Shown: piece after piece, positions 24,753-37,170 of the stretch
Position numbering within the stretch: position 1 is the stretch's first letter
Layout of the letters: every line of letters starts with the position of its first letter
Assembly: GCA_032433765.1 (NCBI GenBank)
Contig: JAVIAB010000102.1
Span: 8,747,521 to 8,811,520, forward strand
Direction: 5' to 3'
Source: Megaustenia siamemsis
Taxonomy: Eukaryota; Mollusca; Gastropoda; Stylommatophora; Ariophantidae
Length of the DNA stretch: 64,000 bases
Notes under the pieces: model-generated
The model's database searches: none
Told to the model about the DNA's origin: nothing
The model's input: the letters and a program-made list of their open reading frames with translations, nothing else
Program-made: the position numbers and the translations under genes

Positions 24753-25460
24753 AGTCTAGTCTGGTCTGGTCTGGTAGCCTAGCCCAGCCCAGTTCAGTCT
24801 AGTCTAGTACAATCTAGTTGAGTCTAATCTAGTCTAGTACAATTTATTCTAGTCTAGTACAATCTAGTTTTAGTCTAGTCTAGTACAATCTAGTCTAGTA
24901 CAATCTAGTCTAATCTAGTACAATCTAGTCTAGTCTAATCTAGTCTAGTCTAATCTAATCTAGTACAATCTAGTCCAGTTTAGTACAATCTAGTCCAGTT
25001 TAATCTAGTCTAGTACAGTCTAGTACAATCTAGTTTAGTCCAGTCTAATACAATCTAGTCTAGTCTAGTAGTCTAGTCTAGTACAATCTAGTCAGTCTAT
25101 TACAATCTAGTATAGTCTAGTACAACTAGTCTAGTCTAGTACAATCTAGTCTAATACAATCTAGTCTAGTATACTACAATCTAGTACAGTCTAGTACAAT
25201 CTAGTTTGTCTAGTCTAGTGCAATCTAGTCTAGTTTAGTCTAGTCTAGTACAATCTAGTCTAGTCTAGTACAATCTAGTCTAGTCTAGTACAATCTAGCT
25301 AGTACAGTACAATCTAGTCTAGTCTAGTACATTCTAGTCTAGTACAATCTAGTCTAGTCCAGTACAACCTAGTCTAGTCCAGTACAATCTAGTCTAGTCT
25401 AGTACAATCTAGTCTAGTCTAATCTAATCTAGTACAATCTGGCCTGGTCTGGGTCTTGGT
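24752..25460. repeat. CTAGT-based simple repeat
   Basis: About 700 bp made of TCTAG and TACAATCTAG variants, with decayed ends (TCTGGTCTGGTCTGG left, GGCCTGGTCTGG right). Very rich in the tetranucleotide CTAG. Confidence 0.95.
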
Positions 25461-25611
25461 CTGGCCCAATCGTCTACAGGTAATTACAATTATTAACAAT
25501 ACAAAGCTGCCGTTCTGTATCTCACCGACAACAGGAAGTATAAATGATGGGGACTAAGCGCTCACAAGCACCTGTACTGAGGAGGTAACTCACAGTTGGA
25601 GACAAATAATA

Positions 25612-25850
25612 AATGAATATTATTCTACAGGGAAACTTCAGAGGCGATAATCAGCGAATCAATTCAGAGGAAGAGGTATGTTTACAGCAATCGGAAAAAA
25701 TGACAAATAATCAACAGAAAAACAAAGCAAAGAACAATATATGGTCCTAAACAGGATCAAAACCGTACTCCTTGGCACAGCGCCTGGAGATTATAGTCAT
25801 GAGAACACCTGCGTGAAAGACACAGCCAATGACGGCTAATTTTTAGTTAG
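25612..25850 (-). mobile_element. SINE-2 copy, diverged
   Basis: Matches the SINE-2 copies at 47389-49762: ATATTATTCTAC, GAAACTTCAGAGGCGATAAT, ATCGGAAAAAATGACA, AACAATATATGGTCC and a decayed B-box segment GGATCAAAACCGTACTCC. Older than those copies. The flank 25461-25611 holds nothing assigned. Confidence 0.65.
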
Positions 25851-25959
25851 CGAGTTGGCAGTGTTCCCTAGCATATGTTACCAGGGAGACCACGAGGAGG
25901 TAGAACTGCTAGGTCTTGGTCAGCTGATGGGCACCGACCTGCTATTGTTCCCCCTTCAT

Positions 25960-26272
25960 CAAATAGAGAATGCATCACTATGTCCTTCCACAATCTTCTA
26001 TCTACAGTGCATCATATCAGTTCTGTTGTTGACTTTTTTCCATGTCATGACACCAAAGCTGACCAGTATTTTCTCTCTTTGTTGTCCACGATCTCTCTTT
26101 CCTTTATTTTGCCAGTTGTAACCAAGTATTCCAACTTTTCTCTTCTCTTGATGTGCCCGAAAAATGTTGATTGTTTCTTTCCTATGTTTTTTTGGAGCTG
26201 ACTTTTTGTGTTGGCCTCTTTGAGAACTTCCTCATTGGTCTTTTTAGCTGTCAAGGAAACTTTCAACATTGA
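25960..26272 (-). mobile_element. LINE D 3' fragment at the satellite border
   Basis: Minus-strand C-terminal region (LTAKKTNEEVLKEANTKSQL at 26265-26200, FFGHIKRREKLEYLVTTGKI further on) and the 3' region to about 25960. Same family as 21950-22715. The 27-bp satellite begins directly at its upstream edge, in the middle of the LINE coding sequence. Confidence 0.85.
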
Positions 26273-28388
26273 GACCAACAAATAAAATGACAAAATGTAA
26301 CCAACTAATAAACATGACAAAATGTGACCAACAAATAAACATGACAAAATGTGACCAACTAATAAACATGACAAAATATGACCAACAAATGAACATGACA
26401 AAATATGAACAACTAATAAACCAAACAAAATGTGACCAACTAATAAACATGACAAAATATGACCAACTAATAAACATGATAAATATGACCAACAAATGAA
26501 CATGACAAAATATGACCAACAAATAAACATGACAAAATGTGACCAACAAATAACATGACAAAATATGACCAACAAATGAACATGACAAAATATGACCAAC
26601 AAATAAACATGACAAAATATGACCAACAAATAAACATGACAAAATATGATCAACTAATAAACATGACAAAATATGACCAACAAATAAACATGACAAAATA
26701 TGACCAACAAAAAAACATGACAAAATATGACCAACAAATAACCTGACAAAATGTGACCAACAAATAATCATAACAAAATATGACCAACAAATAAATATGA
26801 CAAAATATGACCAACAAATAAACATGACAAATATGACCAACTATAAACATGACAAAATATGACCAACAAAAAACATGACAAAATGTGACCAACAAATAAA
26901 CATAAAAAATATGACACAAAAACATGACAAAATATGACCAACAAATAAACATGACAAATGTGACCAACTAATAAACATGACAAAATATGACCAACAAATG
27001 AACATGACAAAATATGACCAACTAATAAACATGACAAAATATGACCAACAAATGAACATGACAAAATATGACCAACAAATAAACATGACAAAATGTGACC
27101 AACAAATAAACATGACAAAATATGACCAACAAATAAACATGACAAAATATGACCAACAAATAAACATGACAAAATATGACCAACAAATAAACATGACAAA
27201 ATATGACCAACAAATAAACATGACAAAATATGATCAACTAATAAACATGACAAAATATGACCAACAAATAAACATGACAAAATATGACCAACAAATAAAC
27301 ATGACAAAATATGACCAACAAATAAACATGACAAATGTGACCAACAAAAAACATGACAAAATAGACCAACAAATGAACATGACAAAATGTGACCAACAAT
27401 AAACATGACAAAATATGACCAACAAATAAACATGACAAAATATGACCACAAATAACATGACAAAATATGACCAACTAATAAACATGACAAAATATGACCA
27501 ACAAATAAACATGACAAAATGTGACCAACAAATAAACATAACAAATATGACCAACAATAACATGATCAACTAATAAACATGACAAAATATGACCAACAAA
27601 TAAACATGACAAAATATGACCAACAAATAAACATGACAAAATATGACCAACAAATAAACATGACAAAATGTGACCAACAAAAAAACATGACAAAATATGA
27701 CCAACAAATGAACATGACAAAATGTGACCAACAAATAAACATGACAAAATATGACCAACAAATGAAACAAATGTGACCAACAAATAAACATGACAAAATA
27801 TGACCAACAAATAAACATGACAAAATATGACCAACAAATAAACATGACAAAATATGACCAAACTAATAAACATGACAAAATATGACCAACAAATAAACAT
27901 GACAAAATGTGACCAACAAATAAACATAACAAAATATGACCAACAAATAAACATGACAAAATATGACCAACAAATAAACATGACAAATGTGACCAACTAA
28001 TAAACATGACAAAATATGACCAACAAATGAACATGACAAAATATGACCAACTAATAAACATGACAAAATATGACCAACAAATGAACATGACAAAATATGA
28101 CCAACAAATAAACATGACAAAATGTGACCAACAAATAAACATGACAAAATATGACCAACAAAATAAACATGACAAAATATGACCAACAAATAAACATGAC
28201 AAAATATGACCAACAAATAAACATGACAAAATATGACCAACAAATAAACATGACAAAATATGATCAACTAATAAACATGACAAAATATTACCAACAAATA
28301 AACATGACAAAATGTGACCAACTAATAAACATGACAAAATATGACCAACAAATGAACATGACAAAATATGACCAACTAATAAACATGA
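26270..28388. repeat. 27-bp satellite, block 1
   Basis: About 78 units of AACATGACAAAATATGACCA plus ACAAATA (27 bp). Frequent variants are TGTGACC, CAACTAATA and AAATGAACATG. Some units in 26.8-27.8 kb have 1-bp indels. Because 27 is divisible by three and the unit lacks stops in one plus and all three minus frames, long ORFs arise: (MTKYDQQIN)n on plus; (FICWSYFVM)n and (LFVGHILSC)n on minus. These are not genes in my judgement. Confidence 0.97.
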
Positions 28389-28653
28389 AAAATAAATAAA
28401 AAATAAAATTACACATTATACAATGCTATGCACCAACCAACGATAAAGATGACTCAGTTAAAGATGATTTTTATAAACAGCTACAATGCCAGATGGATGC
28501 AAGACGAGCCAAGGATATTATAATCTTGATGGGAGACCTAAATGCTAAGGTAGGATCAGACAACAGAGGCTTTGAAGAGATTATGGGAAAACATGGACTT
28601 GGAGATATAAACGAGAATGGAGAGATATTTGTGAATTTCTGCACCTTAATCAA

Positions 28654-28980
28654 ATGAGCCTAGGAGGAACAATATTCCAACATAAAAGAATACACAAAGC
28701 TACATGGGTGTCACCAGATCATAGAACAGAAAATCAAATTGATCACATATGTATTAATAATAAGTTTAAGTCATCCTTACAGGATGTAAAAGTATATAGA
28801 GGGGCAGATATAGCTTCTGATCATCATCTTCTGTTAGCCAAACTTAAAATTAAATTAAAAAGGTATACTACAACGAATAAGGGCAGAACGTATTTCAATG
28901 TAGGGTTTCTTAAAGAACAAGGAATTAAAGATAAATTCGCAGTCACAATATCAACAAATACCAAGTCCTCCAACAACTAG
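28654..28980 (+). pseudogene. LINE A endonuclease part (frame-disrupted)
   Basis: Encodes the C-terminal half of the apurinic-type endonuclease: RTENQIDHICINNKFK and GADIASDHHLLLAKLKIKL, where the SDH is the expected catalytic His motif. The GDLNAKVG motif lies upstream in another frame (about 28537-28560). A frameshift after about 28950 ends this frame at 28980 and separates it from the reverse transcriptase ORF. In the minus-strand copy (56792-58768) the same region is fused in frame, showing that the break is specific to this copy. Confidence 0.85.
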
Positions 28981-29083
28981 AAAATACATAAATATAGAAG
29001 ATCATTGGAAACAGGTAAAAAATATATGGAAAGAGACATGCGAAGAAACACTGGGGAAAAGAGAACGCCAGAATAAGGCATGG

Positions 29084-31012
29084 ATGACAGCAGAGACCCT
29101 GGATAAAATTAAAGAAAGAAAGAACAAGAAAGCAGACATAAATAAAAGCAAAACAAGAAGTAATAAAGCCAAGACACAGGAAGCTTACACAGAGGTGAAC
29201 AAAGAAGTGAGAAGATGCATTAAAAGGGATAAGAGGAAATATATAGATGAATTAGCTAAAGAGGCAGAAGAAGCAGCAAATAAAGGGAATATGAAAGAAC
29301 TGTACAACAGCACAAAGAAATTAGGTGGAAAATACAAACAGATCAACGCCTTTATCAAAGATAAGAAAGGAAATCTGCTTAGTAATATAAAGGAACAAAT
29401 GGAGAGATGGAAGGAGCACTTTGAAGAACTTTTGAACAGACCTGGCTCAAATAATCCTCCAGATATACTACCAGCAGAAGAAGAATTACACGTTAACTGC
29501 GGAAAACCAAGCAAAGAAGAAATAATGAAAGCCATCAAACTGTTAAAAGATGGTAAAGCCACAGGACCAGATGAAATTCCTTCGGAAGCCATCAAAGCAG
29601 ATATTATCACCTCTACCAAGATGTTACATAATCTATTGGATAAAATTTGGGAGAGGGAAGAAATACCTAAAGACTGGAGAGAAGGTTATATGATCAAACT
29701 ACCAAAGAAAGGAAGTTTACAGGAGTGCACAAATTATAGGGGAATTATGCTACTATCAGTGCCAGGAAAAATATTAGGCAGAATCATTCTGGAGAGACTA
29801 AAAGAGGCTATAGAGAAACACTTGAGAGATGAACAAGCAGGTTTTAGGAAGAACAGATCATGTGCTGATCAAATAACTACTCTACGTATAATAGTTGAAC
29901 AAAGTTTAGAACTAAAATCCCCACTTTATATTGGATTCATAGATTACGAAAAGGCATTTGATAGTTTAGACAGAAGAATGCTTTGGAAGTTGCTGAGTCA
30001 TTATGGAATCCCCATAAAGTTTATTAACCTGATAAAAACAATGTATGAAGGAACAAAATGTAGTGTGGTGCATGAAGGACAGCTTACAGAAGCATTTGAA
30101 ATAAGAACAGGAGTAAGGCAAGGATGCCTTCTGTCTCCATTTCTCTTTCTACTGGCCATAGATTGGATTATGAAAATAACTCAAAACAACAGAAATGGGA
30201 TCCAGTGGTCACTGACCAAACAACTTGATGATTTAGACTTTGCTGATGACATAGCTCTCCTATCACACAGCCACCAACAGATGCAAGATAAAATGAGTAT
30301 ATTAGATGAGAGATCACAACAGCTAGGACTAAAGATTAATAGAGATAAGACCAACATTATGAGAATTAATGCAGTTGGCAATAACCAAATAAAACTAGGA
30401 GAAATACCTCTACTAGACGTACAATCTTATATATATCTGGGCAGTAATATAGATAAAGAGGGAGGAACAGAAAACGATACCAAAATAAGGATATCAAAAG
30501 CAAGAGGAGCTTTCATTGCACTGGGAAACATATGGAAATCCAAAGAAATTAGGCTAAATACAAAAATACAAATTTTCAACTCCAATGTTAAGTCGGTTCT
30601 ATTATATGGCTGTGAAACATGGAGAATAACAAAATTGACAATCACGAAGGTACAGACTTTCATTAATGGATGCTTGCGCAGAATAAAGGGATGGAAATGG
30701 CAGGACAAAGTCACAAACGTGGAATTATGGAAATGTACCGGTCAAATACCAGTGGATAAAGAAATACAGCGAAGACGATGGCGATGGATAGGACACACAC
30801 TACGGAAACCAACTGAGAGTATTACACAACAGGCCCTTTTTTGGAATCCCCAGGGGAAAAGACAAAGAGGAAGACCAAGGAATTCTTGGAGAAGACAGAT
30901 TGAAGCAGAGATGAAGATGATGGGGAAGACATGGAATGATCTTAAAAGAATTGCAAAAAACAGAACGACTTGGAAAGTGTTTGTTGAAGACCTATGCTCC
31001 ACTGGGAGCTAA
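29084..31012 (+). CDS. LINE A reverse transcriptase ORF
   Basis: 642 codons, open to the natural stop (LCSTGS). It encodes the polymerase that copies the LINE RNA at the nicked target. Visible motifs: GPDEIPSEAIK (161-171), NYRGIMLLS (217-225), FIDYEKAFDS (motif A, 285-294), GVRQGCLLSP (343-352), LDDLDFADDIALL (motif C with catalytic FADD, about 381-393), YLGSNIDKEGG, and a C-terminal domain with RRRWRWIGHTLRK and GRPRNSW. No LTRs or RNase H domain seen. The first Met is arbitrary because the protein should be joined to the endonuclease upstream. Intact RT frame, but the element is 5'-truncated and so not autonomous. Confidence 0.85.
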   Translation: MTAETLDKIKERKNKKADINKSKTRSNKAKTQEAYTEVNKEVRRCIKRDKRKYIDELAKEAEEAANKGNMKELYNSTKKLGGKYKQINAFIKDKKGNLLSNIKEQMERWKEHFEELLNRPGSNNPPDILPAEEELHVNCGKPSKEEIMKAIKLLKDGKATGPDEIPSEAIKADIITSTKMLHNLLDKIWEREEIPKDWREGYMIKLPKKGSLQECTNYRGIMLLSVPGKILGRIILERLKEAIEKHLRDEQAGFRKNRSCADQITTLRIIVEQSLELKSPLYIGFIDYEKAFDSLDRRMLWKLLSHYGIPIKFINLIKTMYEGTKCSVVHEGQLTEAFEIRTGVRQGCLLSPFLFLLAIDWIMKITQNNRNGIQWSLTKQLDDLDFADDIALLSHSHQQMQDKMSILDERSQQLGLKINRDKTNIMRINAVGNNQIKLGEIPLLDVQSYIYLGSNIDKEGGTENDTKIRISKARGAFIALGNIWKSKEIRLNTKIQIFNSNVKSVLLYGCETWRITKLTITKVQTFINGCLRRIKGWKWQDKVTNVELWKCTGQIPVDKEIQRRRWRWIGHTLRKPTESITQQALFWNPQGKRQRGRPRNSWRRQIEAEMKMMGKTWNDLKRIAKNRTTWKVFVEDLCSTGS

Positions 31013-31025
31013 AAGGTAGAAGAAG

Positions 31026-34000
31026 AATAAACATGACAAAATATGACCAACAAATGAACATGACAAAATATGACCAACAAATAAACATGACAAAATATGA
31101 CCAACAAATAAACATGACAAAATATATTCAACTAATAAACATGACAAAATATGACCAACAAATAAACATGACAAAATGTGACCAACTAATAAACATGACA
31201 AAATATGACCAACAAATGAACATGACAAAATATGACCAACTAATAAACATGACAAAATATGACCAACTAATAAACATGACAAAATATGACCAACAAATGA
31301 ACATGACAAAATATGACCAACAAATAAACATGACAAAATATGACCAACAAAAAACATGACAAAATATGACCAACAAATGAACATGACAAAATGTGACCAA
31401 CAAATAAACATGACAAAATATGACCAACAAATAAACATGACAAAATATGACCAACAAATAAACATGACAAAATATGACCAACTAATAAACATGACAAAAT
31501 ATGACCAACAAATAAACATGACAAAATGTGACCAACAAATAAACATAACAAAATATGACCAACAAATAAACATGACAAAATATGACCAACAAATAAACAT
31601 GACAAAATGTGACCAACTAATAAACATGACAAAATATGACCAACAAATGAACATGACAAAATATGACCAACTAATAAACATGACAAAATATGACCAACAA
31701 ATGAACATGACAAAATATGACCAACAAATAAACATGACAAAATGTGACCAACAAATAAACATGACAAAATATGACCAACAAATAAACATGACAAAATATG
31801 ACCAACAAATAAACATGACAAAATATGACCAACAAATAAACATGACAAAATGACCAACAAATAAACATGACAAAATATGATCAACTAATAAACATGACAA
31901 AATATGACCAACAAATAAACATGACAAAATATGACCAACAAATAAACATGACAAAATATGACCAACAAATAAACATGACAAAATATGACCAACTAATAAA
32001 CATGACAAAATATGACCAACAAATAAACATGACAAAATGTGACCAACAAATAAACATAACAAAATATGACCAACAAATAAACATGACAAAATATGACCAA
32101 CAAATAAACATGACAAAATGTGACCAACAAATAAACATGACAAAATATGACCAACAAATAAACATGACAAAATATGACCAACAAATAACATGACAAAATA
32201 TGACCAACAAATAAACATGACAAAATATGACCAACAAATAAACATGACAAAATATGATCAACTAATAAACATGACAAAATATGACCAACAAATAAACATG
32301 ACAAAATATGACCAACAAAAAAACATGACAAAATATGACCAACAAATAAACATGACAAAATGTGACCAACAAATAAACATAACAAAATATGACCAACAAA
32401 TAACATGACAAAATATGACCAACAATAAACATGACAAAATATGACCAACTAATAAACATGACAAAATATGACCAACAAATAAACATGACAAAATGTGACC
32501 AACTAATAAACATGACAAAATATGACCAACAAATGAACATGACAAAATATGACCAACTAATAAACATGACAAAATATGACCAACAAATGAACATGACAAA
32601 ATATGACCAACAAATAAACATGACAAAATGTGACCAACAATAAACATGACAAAATATGACCAACAAATAAACATGACAAAATATGACCAACTAATAAACA
32701 TGACAAAATATGACCAACAAATAAACATGACAAAATATGACCAACAAATAAACATGACAAAATATGATAAACTAATAAACATGACAAAATATGACCAACA
32801 AATAAACATGACAAAATATGACCAACAAATAAACATGACAAAATGTGACCAACAAATAAACATAACAAAATATGACCAACAAATAAACATGACAAAATAT
32901 GACCAACAAATAAACATGACAAAATATGACCAACTAATAAACATGAAAAAATATGACCAACAAATAAACATGACAAAATGTGACCAACAAATAAACATAA
33001 CAAATATGACCAACAAATAAACATGACAAAATATGACCAACTAATAAACATGACAAAATATGACCAACAAATAAACATGACAAAATGTGACCAACAAATA
33101 AACATAACAAAATATGACCAACAAATAAACATGACAAAATATGACCAACAAATAAACATGACAAAATGTGACCAACAAATAAACATGACAAAATATGACC
33201 AACAAATAAACATGACAAAATATGACCAACAAATAAACATGACAAAATATGACCAACAAATAAACATGACAAAATATGACCAACAAATAAACATGACAAA
33301 ATATGATCAACTAATAAACATGACAAAATATGACCAACAAATAAACATGACAAAATATGACCAACAAAAAAACATGACAAAATATGACCAACAAATAAAC
33401 ATGATAAAATGTGACCAACAAATAAACATGACAAAATATGACCAACAAATAAACATGACAAAATATGACCAACTAATAAACATGACAAATATGACCAACA
33501 AATGAACATGACAAAATATGACCAACAAATAAAACATGACAAAATATGACCAACAAAAAAACATGACAAAATATGACCAACAAATGAACATGACAAAATG
33601 TGACCAACAAATAAACATGACAAAATATGACCAACAAATAAACATGACAAAATATGACCAACAAATAAACATGACAAAATATGACCAACTAATAAACATG
33701 ACAAAATATGACCAACAAATAAACATGACAAAATGTGACCAACAAATAAACATAACAAAATATGACCAACAAATAAACATGACAAAATATGACCAACAAA
33801 TAAACATGACAAAATGTGACCAACTAATAACATGACAAAATATGACCAACAAATGAACATGACAAAATATGACCAACTAATAAACATGACAAAATATGAC
33901 CAACAAATGAACATGACAAAATATGACCAACAAATAAACATGACAAAATGTGACCAACAAATAAACATGACAAAATATGACCAACAAATAAACATGACAA

Positions 34001-34104
34001 AATATGACCAACAAATAAACATGACAAAATATGACCAACAAATAAACATGACAAAATATGACCAACAAATAAACATGACAAAATATGATCAACTAATAAA
34101 CATG
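31026..34104. repeat. 27-bp satellite, block 2
   Basis: Same unit as block 1, more regular, with fewer indels. Variants TGTGACC, CAACTAATA and AACATAACAAA recur in ordered series, showing higher-order organisation. It carries long spurious minus-strand ORFs (up to 417 codons). Confidence 0.97.
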
Positions 34105-35203
34105 GAAAAGACTTCCGGTGTGTGACTGTGCTGGCAACACGACACAATTTTCGATGGGAGTCAAATTTAAGTTATAAGTGAATTTCAATGCCCGTAGAAA
34201 CAGAAATTCAAGCGTTCTTGTGCTATTTCAAATGGATTTTATATGTGATTTATATAGTTTGTGCGAATAGTACCATACATCATTGTGCTATTACGATCAC
34301 GAACGAAAATGTCAAAAAGCGGGAAATCTACAACAATATAAATCAGGAAACAACCAACAACAAGGACAAATCAAATAATAACATAGAGGTAGAAAACTCC
34401 AACATCAATGAGCTACTCTTCGCAGATGACCAATGCCTAATATGAGGATGAAAACCTGCTACAACAGCATTTAACATCTCTAGATAAAAGCTGCACAAAC
34501 TACAGTATGAAAATTAACACAGCAAAAACAGAGGCTATAAGAATAAGCAAATTGAGACACCCATTAAACATCAAGATCAAAGACAAAGAAATAAAACAAG
34601 TAGAGGAATTCAAGTATTTAGGCGCAATGTTCACAGAAGATGGAAAACTAGACAGAGAAATTGACATGAGAATACAAAAAGCAAATGCTGTCACATACCA
34701 GCTTTCACCATCGTTAAGACATCCAAACATTTCTATGCCAGCTAAACAACAAATGATAAATAGCATCTTCATACCAACTTTGTGCTATGAAAGTCAAACA
34801 TGGACCCTTTCTAAATCCCATTTAAGAAAGATCAATACATGTGAGATGCGTTGCTTGAGAAAAGTAACAAACAACACAAGAAGAGATAGAATACCAAATG
34901 AAACCATAAGAAAAATGGTAGGAACAAAACCCTGCCAAGAATATATAGAACAACAACAACTTAAATGGTTCGGCCACCTGGTCAGAATGAATCCTCACCA
35001 ATCACCATCAAGGGCGTTCTTCTCGAGAATGCGTGGGAAAAGACCAAGAGGAAGACCCAGAAGAAGATGGATAGATGCAGTGACAGAGACATGTAACAAC
35101 AAAGGAAAATCACTAATTCAGACAATTCGAGCAGCACAAGAACGACAAATGATATAAATCACGACACCTTTTAGGTATCAGTGAAAGAGAAAAGAAGAAG
35201 AAG
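34105..35203 (+). mobile_element. LINE C, internally deleted copy
   Basis: A 1.1-kb element flanked by AATAAACATG (34095-34104 and 35204-35213). It begins with a non-satellite leader (GAAAAGACTTCCGGTGTGTG, to about 34310), passes abruptly into reverse transcriptase motif C (ELLFADDQCLI at 34410-34440), then the C-terminal region, and ends in GAAGAAGAAG. Endonuclease and most of the RT are absent, so it is a short derivative with both ends, or a 5' inversion/deletion product. Partial copies lie at 61643 and 62234. Confidence 0.85.
34404..35157 (+). pseudogene. LINE C reverse transcriptase C-terminus
   Basis: After the FADD motif the frame breaks at about 34442. A 216-codon frame then runs 34507-35157 with MKINTAKTEAIRISK, VEEFKYLGAMFTEDGKLD (the YLG motif), LCYESQTWTL, CEMRCLRKV, LKWFGHLVRMNPHQSPSR and GKRPRGRPRRRWID. 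These are the thumb and C-terminal parts of an RTE-like polyprotein. Without the palm motifs it cannot polymerise. The 3' region TTTTAGGTATCAGTGAAA and the GAA tail follow. Confidence 0.85.
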
Positions 35204-37170
35204 AATAAACATGACAAAATATGACCAACAAATAAACATGACAAAATATGACCAACAAATAAACATGACAAAATATGACCAAAAATAAACATGACAAAAT
35301 GTGACCAACTAATAAACATGACAAAATATGACCAACAAATAAACATGACAAAATATGACCAACAAATAAACATGACAAAATGTGACCAACTAATAAACAT
35401 GACAAAATATGACCAACAAATGAACATGACAAAATATGACCAACTAATAAACATGACAAAATATGACCAACAAATGAACATGACAAAATGTGACCAACTA
35501 ATATACATGACAAAATATGACCAACAAATAAACATGACAAAATATGACCAACAAATAAACATAAAAAAATATGACCAACTAATAAACATGACAAAATATG
35601 ACCAACAAATGAACATGACAAAATATGACCAACAAAAAAACATGACAAAATATGACCAACAAATGAACATGACAAAATGTGACCAACAAATGAACATGAC
35701 AAAATATGATCAACTAATAAACATGACAAAATATGACCAACAAATAAACATGACAAAATATGACCAACTAATAAACATGACAAAATATGACCAACAAATA
35801 AACATGACAAAATGTGACCAACAAATAAACATAACAAAATATGACCAACAAATAAACATGACAAAATATGACCAACAAATAAACATGACAAAATGTGACC
35901 AACTAATAAACATGACAAAATATGACCAACAAATGAACATGACAAAATATGACCAACTAATAAACATGACAAAATATGACCAACAAATGAACATGACAAA
36001 ATATGACCAACAAATAAACATGACAAAATGTGACCAACAAATAAACATGACAAAATATGACCAACAAATAAACATGACAAAATATGACCAACAAATAAAC
36101 ATGACAAAATATGACCAACAAATAAACATGACAAAATGTGACCAACTAATAAACATGACAAAATATGACCAACAAATAAACATGACAAAATATGACCAAC
36201 AAATAAACATGACAAAATGTGACCAACTAATAAACATGACAAAATATGACCAACAAATGAACATGACAAAATATGACCAACTAATAAACATGACAAAATA
36301 TGACCAACAAATGAACATGACAAAATGTGACCAACTAATATACATGACAAAATATGACCAACAAATAAACATGACAAAATATGACCAACAAATAAACATA
36401 AAAAATATGACCAACTAATAAACATGACAAAATATGACCAACAAATGAACATGACAAAATATGACCAACAAAAAAACATGACAAAATATGACCAACAAAT
36501 GAACATGACAAAATGTGACCAACAAATGAACATGACAAAATATGATCAACTAATAAACATGACAAAATATGACCAACAAATAAACATGACAAAATATGAC
36601 CAACTAATAAACATGACAAAATATGACCAACAAATAAACATGACAAAATGTGACCAACAAATAAACATAACAAAATATGACCAACAAATAAACATGACAA
36701 AATATGACCAACAAATAAACATGACAAAATGTGACCAACTAATAAACATGACAAAATATGACCAACAAATGAACATGACAAAATATGACCAACTAATAAA
36801 CATGACAAAATATGACCAACAAATGAACATGACAAAATATGACCAACAAATAAACATGACAAAATGTGACCAACAAATAAACATGACAAAATATGACCAA
36901 CAAATAAACATGACAAAATATGACCACAAATAAACATGACAAAATATGACCAACAAATAAACATGACAAAATATGACCAACAAATAAACATGACAAAATA
37001 TGATCAACTAATAAACATGACAAAATATGACCAACAAATAAACATGACAAAATATGACCAACAAATAAACATGACAAAATATGACCAACAAATAAACATG
37101 ACAAAATATGACCAACAAATAAACATGACAAAATATGACCAACAAATAAAAAATGACCAACAAATGAACA
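35204..37170. repeat. 27-bp satellite, block 3, with 837-bp duplication
   Basis: Same unit. A rare variant ATATACATGA occurs at 35501 and again at 36338, 837 bp apart (31 x 27), and the series of unit variants around both is the same, so 35290-36126 and 36127 to about 36930 are two copies of a 31-unit block. Minus-strand ORF up to 451 codons and plus-strand ORF of 375 codons are spurious. Confidence 0.97.

Larger units (their letters stand above)
28389..31025 (+). mobile_element. LINE A, 5'-truncated, inside the 27-bp satellite
   Basis: A 2.64-kb RTE-like retrotransposon copy starting within the endonuclease domain and ending in GAAGAAG. AATAAACATGA stands at both borders (28378-28388 and 31026-31036), a plausible target-site duplication but also the satellite sequence itself. 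The 5' end begins at the segment encoding KIKLHIIQCYAPTND. The copy at 56324-59022 extends about 60 bp further upstream and is nearly identical. Confidence 0.93.

Noticed and set aside
29084..31012. LINE A ORF as a host gene
   Set aside because: Endonuclease/RT motifs, 5' truncation, the GAA tail and a second near-identical copy show that it is a retrotransposon.
26270..37170. Long ORFs (up to 451 codons) encoding nonapeptide repeats
   Set aside because: The 27-bp unit is stop-free in four frames, so ORFs appear on both strands and in overlapping frames at once; indels switch frames without any sign of selection. Treated as satellite.
1785..37170. Common origin of the 19-bp and 27-bp satellites
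   Set aside because: They share only an ATATTTTGT word when one is reverse-complemented; too short and AT-rich to argue homology by eye.
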